DNA of 64,000 nucleotides, taken from Pleodorina starrii (lineage: Eukaryota; Chlorophyta; Chlorophyceae; Chlamydomonadales; Volvocaceae). Shown here one piece after another: positions 11,739 through 20,800 of this stretch (position 1 is the stretch's first letter; each line of letters starts with the position of its first letter). The stretch spans positions 372,001-436,000 of the forward strand of contig BRXU01000037.1 in NCBI GenBank assembly GCA_030267565.1, read 5' to 3'. The notes beneath the pieces are model-generated. The model searched no databases and was not told the origin of the DNA. It saw only the letters and a list, made by a program, of their open reading frames with translations. The position numbers and the translations under genes are program-made.

Positions 11739-11785
11739 TGTTATTATTATTATTATTACTATTATTGCACCTACCTACCTACCTA
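11739..11785 (+). repeat. LINE 3' tail, (ATT)n plus CCTA units
   Basis: TTATTATT... followed by CCTACCTACCTA closes the element, just before sequence shared with the 3' flank of the paralogous gene. A similar tail, far longer, ends the related copy at 37 kb. Confidence 0.65.
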
Positions 11786-11936
11786 GAAGCCTAGAACTAT
11801 CGCAAGCATGCGAAAACCTGGACCCTCCAGGCTAATACACAAGCAGCATGCACACGGCGGGAAAGCTTGCCTCAAGGTAAGCCTTTCACCGCCCGCTCGC
11901 GGAGACACGCACGGCAGCGGCCCTCTCCGTCGTCGT

Positions 11937-13319
11937 TCAGAGCCTCCTGCTGGACCTTGGGCCGCGCGGTCTCGCATGCGGTGGCGTACGGCGGGGCGGC
12001 TGTGAAGGCATCAGAGGACTCGGAGGACTCGAAGGGTTCAAAGGTGGGGCGGGAGACGGCGGAGAGGGTGGTGACGAAGGCGGTGGTGTGTTTGGGGCGG
12101 CGGCGACTGGTTGCAGCGGCGTTGGCGGCCGTTGCGATCTACGCCGGTTTGGTAGGGAGGAAGCGGGCGGCGTTGTCGGCGAGGGAGAGGGCGACGGTGG
12201 CAAGGGCGGTGAGGGAGGAGGCGACGGCGGCGGCGAGGAAGGCGAGGGAGGTGAGGGTGAGGGCAAAAAAAATGATACCGCAGCGGAGACCCCGGGTGAG
12301 GGCGGGGGCGGGGGCGAGAGCGGGGGCGGGGGCGGGGGCGGGGGCGGGGGCGGGGGCGGGGGCGGGGGCGAGGGCGGGGGCGAGGGCGGGGCGGGAGATG
12401 GGGGCCACGGAGACGGGGGTGGCGAGGGGGACGGCGGCGATGGCGACGGAGGAGGGCTCGGGGGCGAAGGGGAAAGTGGCGTGGGTGGTGTGGGCGATGG
12501 GGGGGCGGGAGGGCGCGGGGAGGGCGGCGCCTGTGGGGCGGGTGACGGCGGCGAGGGAGGTGGCGGCGACGGAGGCTGTGGCAGCGGAGGTGACGGAGGA
12601 GTAGCAGGAGGGGGAGGCAAGGGCATGGCCGGTGACGGCAGCGACGGCGATGTTGGCGACTGCGGCGGCGAGTCGCAGGGGCAGTGTGTTAGCCAGAAGC
12701 TGGCGTAGCCCCATTTGGTGGGCGAGTTGGGGCAGAGGGGGTCATTGGGGTCGTTTGGCTCCACCGTGTTGCCCTCGACCAACCCCCACATGAAGGCGCC
12801 ATCGGCCTTGGTGATTAGGACGAGGAGGTAGAAGAGCTTCGGCTCACAGCGCACCAAATTGAAGGAGCTGTGACGCATGGCGAATGAATACTCATACCTC
12901 TTGAAGCCGGTGAGTACCAGGGGTGTCGCGAAGTCGTGAGGCGGTCCGCGGCAGCCGCTTCCGTCGGGTGCGGCGATGAGTGCTGCGAACTCGCTTGCGT
13001 TGAACAGGCGGACCGTGGCGGTGGTGTTGGGCGCGAGAGTTGGGTAGAACGTGGAGTAGGCAGTGACGATGCCGGGTGTGGGATCATTGGGTGTCAGGGT
13101 AACTGCGACGTAATAGCTGAAGTCGTCCATTTCAGAGAAACCGAAAATATCGTTCGTCAGGTTGCCGTTGTGGTCGGCCATATAGTACGGATCCTGGCAT
13201 GCGAGGCCCTGCGCGGTCGCCGCTGCTGTGACGTGGAGAGCAGCCGCCAGCAGAAGAAGCACCGGAAGCCAGCAGCAGCGGGTTGCCTGCTGTTGATGAT
13301 GGGGCCGTGTCGTCGCCAT
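11937..13319 (-). CDS. Secreted Ser-Pro-rich (HRGP-type) extracellular protein, long form
   Basis: A 460-residue protein. A basic N-terminus leads into a hydrophobic signal peptide ([16 protein letters not shown]), then a roughly 190-residue Cys-containing globular domain ([44 protein letters not shown]). The rest is a long SPP/PPPSP tail typical of hydroxyproline-rich volvocine matrix proteins, ending in a basic [11 protein letters not shown]. The globular domain is not one I can name; the classic pherophorin signatures are not evident. The start is the Met aligned with the paralogue at 39,559. The tail is about 140 residues longer than in the paralogue; inside it is a non-Pro patch ([11 protein letters not shown]) that coincides with a short repeat found in introns elsewhere in this window, so part of the tail could be an unspliced intron or an inserted repeat. 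Likely secreted to the cell wall or matrix. Confidence 0.8.
   Translation of the reverse strand: MATTRPHHQQQATRCCWLPVLLLLAAALHVTAAATAQGLACQDPYYMADHNGNLTNDIFGFSEMDDFSYYVAVTLTPNDPTPGIVTAYSTFYPTLAPNTTATVRLFNASEFAALIAAPDGSGCRGPPHDFATPLVLTGFKRYEYSFAMRHSSFNLVRCEPKLFYLLVLITKADGAFMWGLVEGNTVEPNDPNDPLCPNSPTKWGYASFWLTHCPCDSPPQSPTSPSLPSPAMPLPPPPATPPSPPLPQPPSPPPPSPPSPAPQAPPSPRPPAPPSPTPPTPLSPSPPSPPPSPSPPSPSPPPSPWPPSPAPPSPPPSPPPPPPPPPPPPPPPPLSPPPPPSPGVSAAVSFFLPSPSPPSPSSPPPSPPPSPPLPPSPSPSPTTPPASSLPNRRRSQRPPTPLQPVAAAPNTPPPSSPPSPPSPAPPLNPSSPPSPLMPSQPPRRTPPHARPRGPRSSRRL
12264..12292 (+). repeat. Intron-block I copy inside a coding region
   Basis: AAAATGATACCGCAGCGGAG matches a block otherwise seen in kinesin and glycosidase introns (e.g. 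55,787). Here it lies antisense within the Pro-rich tail of the gene at 11,937-13,319. Confidence 0.7.
12296..12400. repeat. (GGGGGC)n hexamer tract
   Basis: G-rich hexamers on the plus strand, encoding poly-Pro/Ser on the minus strand. Runs of five G separated by one base could form G-quadruplexes. Confidence 0.85.
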
Positions 13320-13383
13320 TGGCCTGATGATGGGCTCGTTGCGGCTTGATTGCAGCGGGCGGGCCGGGTGGGCCTGCTATCTG

Positions 13384-13475
13384 TGTAACGAGCAGGCTCG
13401 AACCTAGGACCTCGATGCCAATGAAACGATCGACCAAACGATTAAAAACCAGCCGATTACGGCCTGCTCGTTACA
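13384..13475. mobile_element. 92-bp TIR mini-element with empty site in paralogue
   Basis: Perfect 14-bp terminal inverted repeats TGTAACGAGCAGGC / GCCTGCTCGTTACA. Flanks are ATCTG and GTCTG; the paralogous locus near 39,500 has a single GTCTG with no insert, so a 5-bp target duplication is inferred. One terminus also resembles a tRNA B box (GGTTCGAGCC), so a tRNA-related origin is an alternative. Confidence 0.75.
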
Positions 13476-13904
13476 GTCTGGGAAGCGACCGCTGCGTATG
13501 CTGCTGCTGGTTGCGCATCTGCGTGGGCAGAGCAACACGGATGGTTGAGTTTGGTGAATTCTGTGTCACGCTTGTCGGCGGTGCGATTTGCTGTAGCTAG
13601 GATTGCTTGACGGCAGGCAGCAGGAAGCAGATATCCTTAGGAGGCACGCAGCAGGTAGAGGGGTGCTCTCCTGGCTGGCTTTCAGGAAATGAGACGGCGG
13701 CAGCAAATTCAAAATGAGAGAGCCGTCGTGCGCTGAGCCAGCTGTCTGGATTTACCGTCTGGTGAGCTTCCGAGACGAGCTTCAGTTGTCCTATCTAGGT
13801 GTGTAAAGAAGCGTGTGTTGGGTTGTGATTTGTTGAATTTGTAGAAGCCAAGCCCGGTAGCTTGGAGGAGTGTCTTTCTTGCTGATGACATGTGCTCTCG
13901 ATTA

Positions 13905-14080
13905 CCGATTACCAAAAGAGGTTTATGCCCCCCGGGAACGGAGTAAAACGCCGTACGCGTGGGACCCAACACAGCAGTAAAACGCAATACCAGGAAGGTA
14001 CGCGCAACGCGAAAATGGTTTGGGCGTGCTCGCTGCACACTTCCAACTGCCGAAGGCCCGTTCGTCCGGCCGGACGAACA
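13905..14080 (+). repeat. Dispersed repeat ending in a 20-bp palindrome
   Basis: 13,905-14,055 (AGAGGTTTATG, ACCAGGAAGGTACGCGCAACG, CTGCACAC) is also found inverted at about 29,625-29,765. It runs into a perfect palindrome at 14,060-14,079 (GTTCGTCCGG and its complement); similar GTTCGTCC arms recur near 14,450-14,510. Confidence 0.65.
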
Positions 14081-14213
14081 AAACGCCGGCCGAAGGCCGG
14101 CGTTCGTCCACCAGCCAAACGAAAGAATGGGACCGGAATGTAACCCGTACGTCTACGAACAATTCCTCTTCTGGCTCGGGTCCGGACCGGGGCCCATGCC
14201 CGCGCCAAGGCGG

Positions 14214-14562
14214 AATTAATTAATTACAGAGGATCTGGATAACAGCTACAAGGCGGGCCGGGGCCTGTGGCGTGCAGTTTGCTGCAGCGGTATTTGCCGT
14301 ACCCAGGCACCCGAAGCCGGGTAGTACCTCGAAGCATAGTATACAGTTTACAGCATTCGGCAGGTGTTCAAGTGAATCGGGTAAAGTGTTCAAACTTTGA
14401 CGGTGGAACGGGTAATCGTAAGGGTTTCCGGCCGGTTTCACGCGTTCGTCCGGTTAGCTAGTCCGGCTGGACGAACGAAAGATGCCCCCGGAGGGGCCGT
14501 TCGTCCGCCAGCCAACGAGCTGTTATCCAGCTGTTATCCAGCACCTCTGTAATTAATTAATT
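14214..14562. mobile_element. 349-bp MITE-like element
   Basis: Bounded by perfect 19-bp inverted repeats (AATTAATTAATTACAGAGG and its complement) with further inner inverted copies of CTGGATAACAGCT (14,235-14,247; two tandem complements at 14,518-14,541). No ORF of note. The TTAATTAA ends make the exact target duplication ambiguous. Confidence 0.75.
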
Positions 14563-14727
14563 GCCAACGAGCGACGCGGGCCAAATTAGGCCCCTTTCGT
14601 CCACAAGAACTAAAGCCCAAAATTAAGATACGGGCACTGGCGCCAACCGAGGAAGAATCGTGGTCAAGCGTGGTGCGATGCTTAGGCTGGAGAGTTGGAG
14701 AGACGGCAGTGCGCAGCGGTTGGATGC

Positions 14728-15170
14728 TCCAGTTTCGGCCTCCTGCATCCTGCGCCTCGCGCATGCGTAACTGTCGCTTTGCAGCTATGCGCCATTCATA
14801 TTGGATTTGTTCTTCTAATCGCGGTGGCGGTTCCGTCGTTTGCCCGAACGGACCTCATTAGGAAACGCGTTGACGCATGCGTAATCAGCAGGAAGGAGAA
14901 CCCCTGGAGAACCATGCACCTGATCAAACGTTGCGTAAAAACACATGCGAGAAAGGCAGAAACAATGGAATCCATTTGTGCGAGGCAAAGCACGGGAGCG
15001 CGAACAGCGGCGGGAAGGAGAAGGCCGAAACCGGGAAGCGGACAATGCAAAGACCCTGAAAAAGGCAGCGCAAAGGAGTTTCATCAAATGATAGCGAGAA
15101 AAGGCAACATGACTTAAAGACCAGAGCTGTGACGGTTACGCGAACGGTTAACGCAATACGCGGAGACCTC
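14728..15170 (+). repeat. Two-module repeat A+B, copy 1
   Basis: Module A (about 14,728-14,830: TTTCGGCCTCCT, CGCGCATGCGTAAC, GCGCCATTCATATTGG) is followed by module B (about 14,850-15,170: GACGCATGCGTAAT, GGCAGAAACAATGG, TGTGACGGTTACGCG). Both recur at 32,665-33,125, with B inverted relative to A. B has imperfect terminal inverted repeats (GCGTT...GCGTAA). Confidence 0.75.
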
Positions 15171-16230
15171 TGTACTGCGCTGTGTGTCTGCGAGGGCCCG
15201 TACAAGCGCAGGTGAAAAGTGACATGCTTTTGAACAAGTAAGGGCCTCCGGCAGTCCCGCTTTTGGTGTAAGCAGGCCGTGTGTAGCGGACCAGTGCAAG
15301 GCAACACATAAGCCGAGGCATCGGGAATAGGGAGAGGTAGGTAGTCAGCAGTTGCCCTTTATCCAGGGGGTACATGTGCGGTCAGGGTATGGCTCCAAAA
15401 GCACGTCCTAACACGGATGCAAGGCCCAACACATCAGGACCGCATGTCCGCACGACAACGCGAAGCTTACAAGCGGGCTCCATCATCAGGGGTCGTCCAA
15501 CACCAGCACCTCGCTCGCGACAGACACAAGCAAAGGCACGGACTGTGTACATACATTGCAGAGAGCACAAACCACTCGCGACAAGTGAGCGAGCAAAGTG
15601 TGCAGACCGCGTGTACAGGCAAGCTACGAAGTCCGTGCATAGGCGCGCGCCAGGCCCGGCCACCCCTGGGCCGTGCAACGTACGTACGAACGCGTCGCCA
15701 CAGCGGAGCACAAACTATAAATCTGACTTGCGTGTATCGGTGCGCTAGCAAGCACAACCCACAGCTGTACACTGCCGCCCAGCACCACGCCCCAAGGAAA
15801 GCCGTGAAACCCAATGCCCATGCACAGGTGAGCACGCCCTCTCCCAGCGCCGACCCTTTCCCAGATCAGAAAGGTGATGCCCCCAACCTCGGTCCTCGCG
15901 CAGCATATGGAAATAGCATTCATTGTCCCCGGATAGACGTACATTCCGCGCCGCATTTCGGCTACCGTACATCTCAACGTGACAGACGGCCACTTTGCTC
16001 ACGGGGCCCACTCCCCGGGCAGGGCCGAAGCCCCACCAGCGGAGCCGGTTCGATTGCACCACGTTTTCAGAGCCCCAGAGGCGTTCTCGCTTAGGCAGCG
16101 GGCATCCATGCCAGCAGTTCGGCACAAGTCCTGAGCAATCAACTCCACCCGTACGGATTTCACGGGGCCACGCACCCCCAACCATGTAACAAGCACACTC
16201 ACATACACACACATGCAAGGCAGTCGTTTT
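15171..16230. other. No gene recognised
   Basis: A plus-strand ORF of 225 codons (15,417-16,094) covers much of it but has no domain and an unusual Arg/His/Gln-rich composition. I see no support for coding. Confidence 0.4.
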
Positions 16231-16272
16231 ATGGGCATTAGCAGGGGACGCCAGACACCTGCTAATGCCCAT
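16231..16272. repeat. Perfect 15-bp hairpin
   Basis: ATGGGCATTAGCAGG and its exact complement CCTGCTAATGCCCAT separated by 12 nt. Could be a remnant of a small TIR element or a cruciform site. Confidence 0.8.
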
Positions 16273-16983
16273 CCGGTTGCCTATCCATGGTGCGGTGCGC
16301 GGACAGGCGTGCGAGTCGGAAGAGACTAAGTTAAGGGACATGTCGTCGTCTATCTACTTGCGCGGGAAACCCCAATGGGGGCAACAGCTCTTCAGCAGCT
16401 CTTGACAGCGAATTTTGACAGCCATGGTGGAACTCGTACGGTCCGGCCTTCCAAATAAACCCCAACACCGCCGCGTGCCACGGACACACGGACACACGGC
16501 CACGGAATCCTACAGGGCGGGGCCCCCCTGGGCGCTTCGCCAGACCGCGACTTGCTTGCACTGCCAGACTTGCACTGCCAGACCGCGCTGCTAGTGTAAG
16601 CCTTTAATATGATTCGCTAAAGCTTGTGATATAGTCGCAGATGCCCGTGCATTATCATAACAACTTGCGCTGCCGCGCCGACTGAGGCTCTTCTTGCCGT
16701 GCCCTAGTCGGCTGACCTTTTGGCAACTCGTCAGCAGCAACGCCGTAACAATATACATTGCTGTTGTATATATATCTCTCGTCATAAGCAAAATGGTATT
16801 GGGCAGTCCTGATATTTTTTCTTCGTTCAAATGCGCGTTTATTGGTCTTTCCGGGTCTGATGACATCGTGCGGTCGTGACATCATTTGGTTTCAAGCGCA
16901 CATTAATCCCGGACCGCCCTGAAAAACCTCCTGAACCTATGCAAACTGCGAATTCCAGAACTGTAAGCAAATCCACATTGCTT

Positions 16984-16990
16984 ATATAAT
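16984..16990 (+). promoter_or_regulatory. TATA-like box before small ORF
   Basis: TATATAA about 34 nt upstream of the ATG at 17,024, so any 5' UTR would be very short. Confidence 0.35.
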
Positions 16991-17023
16991 TAGCACGCTG
17001 TCATTGACGTAACAGGTAACGTC

Positions 17024-17173
17024 ATGGCGAGTAGCACCAACTACGAGCTGACCGACGGTCGCCATGTCTGGACGCGGCTCCTGGAGGGCGTCGACGACGC
17101 CGCGACCGACGTCAAGGCCCACGTCGACGACGGCCACCTGCTGATGAGCGTCAAGGGCAAGCAGACCGAGTAA
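17024..17173 (+). CDS. Small ORF, 49 residues (possible HSP20-like strand region)
   Basis: ATG to TAA, with codons strongly GC-biased at third positions unlike its AT-richer upstream flank. Starts MASSTNYELTDG; the end VKAHVDDGHLLMSVKGK recalls the beta-strand pattern of alpha-crystallin/HSP20 domains (xVxDGxLxxSVxG), but it is too short to be a whole domain. It could be a true small protein, since a TATA box lies just upstream, or the last exon of a larger gene (a CAG|GTAACGTC lies just before the ATG). Function unknown. Confidence 0.4.
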   Translation: MASSTNYELTDGRHVWTRLLEGVDDAATDVKAHVDDGHLLMSVKGKQTE

Positions 17174-17830
17174 GCCGCGGCGTTGTGGCGCCCCCTGCTG
17201 TCCCGGAACGCAGAACGTCCCGTGGGTCGGCGTGAATCCAAGCGCGCCGCCGCGCCGCCGCGGCGCCTCTCCTCGCCGGTGTCAAGGGATCCGCCTCACC
17301 TTATGTCACATTGCGCGCTGACTACAGCCAGCGCGGCGCTGACTACAGCCAGCGCGGGGCTTCCGACAGTCGGCCGCATTTTAGGGCGGCGCGCCGCCGC
17401 CAGGACAGCGCAGAGGCCGCTGGCAGCGTGAAATGTTGCGCCTTCGTCAAGTAGCAGTTCACGCAAGTAACTTCGCCGGGAAGAAAACATGAGATCAAAA
17501 TGCCAACAAGAGTTTGTTCGACTGTGCGCACTATGCGTTCCGCAATGGTGCTGCTTTGTAGCGAGACCTAGCGAGACGCGCGTCAATGAATTTCGGCACA
17601 CGCACTTATGGTGATGTGCAAAGTGCTGTGATTGACGAGCCCTCGGCTCCGCGACTCCGGCTGAGGGAGCCGCTCGAAGCCGGCGCCCCTCCGCTGTGGC
17701 ATCGTTTCCATTATACCGCTAGCACGGCCCCGTGTTGCCGCTTTGCCGCATGCAGCCACACTCGCACGGCACCCTGGCCAGCCAGGGGCGCATTGCATTG
17801 CCACCCCCAGAGAGCCCGTCCCGACATTCC
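17174..17830. other. Left flank of satellite
   Basis: No gene seen. Contains two tandem copies of a 21-bp unit (GCGCTGACTACAGCCAGCGCG) near 17,317-17,357. Confidence 0.5.
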
Positions 17831-20800
17831 CCGCATTGCACTGCATTGCACTGCATTGCACCGCATTGCACTGCATTGCACCGCATTGCACCGCATTGCA
17901 CCGCATTGCACTGCATTGCACCGCATTGCACCGCATTGCACTGCATTGCACTGCATTGCACCGCATTGCACTGCATTGCACTGCATTGCACCGCATTGCA
18001 CTGCATTGCACCGCATTGCACCGCATTGCACCGCATAGCACCGCATTGCACCGCATTGCACCGCATTGCACTGCATTGCACCGCATTGCACCGCATTGCA
18101 CCGCATTGCACCGCATTGCACTGCATTGCACTGCATTGCACTGCATTGCACTGCATTGCACCGCATTGCACTGCATTGCACCGCATTGCACTGCATTGCA
18201 CTGCATTGCACCGCATTGCACCGCATTGCACTGCATTGCACCGCATTGCACCGCATTGCAATGCATTGCACTGCATTGCACCGCATTGCACTGCATTGCA
18301 CCGCATTGCACCGCATTGCACCGCATTGCACCGCATTGCACTGCATTGCACTGCATTGCACCGCATTGCACCGCATTGCACCGCATTGCAATGCATTGCA
18401 CTGCATTGCACCGCATTGCACCGCATTGCACTGCATTGCACCGCATTGCACCGCATTGCACCGCATTGCACTGCATTGCACTGCATTGCACCGCATTGCA
18501 CCGCCTTGCACTGCATTGCACCGCATTGCACCGCATTGCACTGCATTGCACTGCATTGCACCGCATTGCACTGCATTGCACTGCATTGCACCGCATTGCA
18601 CTGTATTGCACCGCATTGCACCCCATTGCACCGCATTGCACCGCATTGCACCGCATTGCACCGCATTGCACTGCATTGCACTGCATTGCACTGCATTGCA
18701 CCGCATTGCACTGCATTGCACTGCATTGCACCGCATTGCACTGCATTGCACTGCATTGCACCGCATTGCACTGCATTGCACCGCATTGCACCGCATTGCA
18801 CCGCATAGCACCGCATTGCACCGCATTGCACCGCATTGCACTGCATTGCACCGCATTGCACCGCATTGCACTGCATTGCACTGCATTGCACTGCATTGCA
18901 CTGCATTGCACCGCATTGCACTGCATTGCACCGCATTGCACTGCATTGCACCGCATTGCACCGCATTGCACCGCATTGCACCGCATTGCACCGCATTGCA
19001 CTGCATTGCACTGCATTGCACTGCATTGCACCGCATTGCACTGCATTGCACTGCATTGCACCGCATTGCACTGCATTGCACCGCATTGCACCGCATTGCA
19101 CCGCATTGCACCGCATTGCACCGCATTGCACTGCATTGCACCGCATTGCACCGCATTGCACCGCATTGCACCGCATTGCACCGCATTGCACTGCATTGCA
19201 CTGCATTGCACCGCATTGCACCGCATTGCACTGCATTGCACTGCATTGCACTGCATTGCACTGCATTGCACTGCATTGCACCGCATTGCACCGCATTGCA
19301 ATGCATTGCACCGCATTGCACCGCATTGCACTGCATTGCACCGCATTGCACCGCATTGCACCGCATTGCACCGCATTGCACTGCATTGCACTGCATTGCA
19401 CCGCATTGCACCGCATTGCACCGCATTGCAATGCATTGCACTGCATTGCACCGCATTGCACCGCATTGCACTGCATTGCACCGCATTGCACCGCATTGCA
19501 CCGCATTGCACTGCATTGCACTGCATTGCACCGCATTGCACCGCCTTGCACTGCATTGCACCGCATTGCACCGCATTGCACCGCATTGCACCGCATTGCA
19601 CCGCATTGCACCGCATTGCACTGCATTGCACCGCATTGCACTGTATTGCACCGCATTGCACCGCATTGCACCGCATTGCACCGCGTTGCACCGCATTGCA
19701 CCGCATTGCACCGCGTTGCACCGCATTGCACCGCGTTGCACCGCGTTGCACCGCATTGCACCGCGTTGCACCGCATTGCACTGCATTGCACTGCATTGCA
19801 CCGCATTGCACTGCATTGCACTGCGTTGCACTGCATTGCACTGCATTGCACTGCGTTGCACCGCATTGCACTGCATTGCACCGCATTGCACCGCATTGCA
19901 CCGCGTTGCACCGCATTGCACCGCATTGCACCGCGTTGCACCGCATTGCACCGCGTTGCACCGCGTTGCACCGCATTGCACCGCGTTGCACCGCATTGCA
20001 CTGCATTGCACTGCATTGCACCGCATTGCACTGCATTGCACCGCATTGCACTGCATTGCACTGCGTTGCACTGCATTGCACTGCATTGCACTGCGTTGCA
20101 CCGCATTGCACTGCATTGCACCGCATTGCACCGCATTGCACCGCAATGCACCGCATTGCACCGCATTGCACCGCAATGCACCGCAATGCACCGCATTGCA
20201 CCGCATTGCACCGCAATGCACCGCATTGCACCGCATTGCACTGCGATGCACTGCATTGCACTGCGTTGCACCGCAATGCACCGCATTGCACTGCGTTGCA
20301 CCGCATTGCACCGCATTGCACCGCGTTGCACCGCGTTGCACTGCATTGCACCGCATTGCACTGCGTTGCACCGCATTGCACCGCATTGCACTGCGTTGCA
20401 CCGCATTGCACTGCATTGCACCGCATTGCACTGCATTGCACCGCATTGCACTGCGTTGCACTGCATTGCACTGCGTTGCACTGCATTGCACTGCGATGCA
20501 CTGCATTGCACTGTGTTGCACCGCAATGCACCGCATTGCACTGCGTTGCACTGCATTGCACTGCATTGCACTGCATTGCACTGCATTGCACTGCATTGCA
20601 CTGCATTGCACTGCATTGCACTGCATTGCACTGCGTTGCACTGCATTGCACTGCGTTGCACTGCATTGCACTGCATTGCACTGCATTGCACCGCATTGCA
20701 CTGCATTGCACTGCGTTGCACTGCATTGCACTGCATTGCACTGCGTTGCACCGCATTGCACTGCATTGCACCGCATTGCACCGCATTGCACCGCAATGCA

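Larger units (their letters stand above)
6126..11785 (+). mobile_element. Dualen/RandI-like non-LTR retrotransposon, decayed
   Basis: A LINE whose pieces read in order: Josephin/OTU-like cysteine protease, proline-rich linker, APE-type endonuclease, connector, a central unassigned block, and a C-terminal restriction-like endonuclease. It ends in a (ATT)n tract. APE and restriction-like endonucleases together are the hallmark of the Dualen/RandI group described from Chlamydomonas. Several frameshifts break the frames and no RT palm motif was found, so the copy is dead or internally deleted. The 5' boundary is uncertain; the 3' boundary is set where sequence shared with the paralogous gene at 40.6 kb resumes (about 11,809). 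Confidence 0.75.
11809..13690 (-). repeat. Inverted segmental duplication, copy 1
   Basis: Matches 39,290-40,612 in opposite orientation, including 5' flank, whole coding region and 3' flank (for example the GCATGCTT at the outer end). Copy 1 additionally carries a 92-bp TIR element upstream of the gene and a longer Pro-rich segment. Confidence 0.85.

Noticed and set aside
12088..12714. Gly-rich frames opposite the proline-rich gene
   Set aside because: Shadow of the SPP-coding strand; the opposite strand has signal peptide, Cys domain and paralogue support.
15417..16094. 225-codon plus-strand ORF
   Set aside because: No domain, biased composition, and overlapping open frames of similar length on the other strand.
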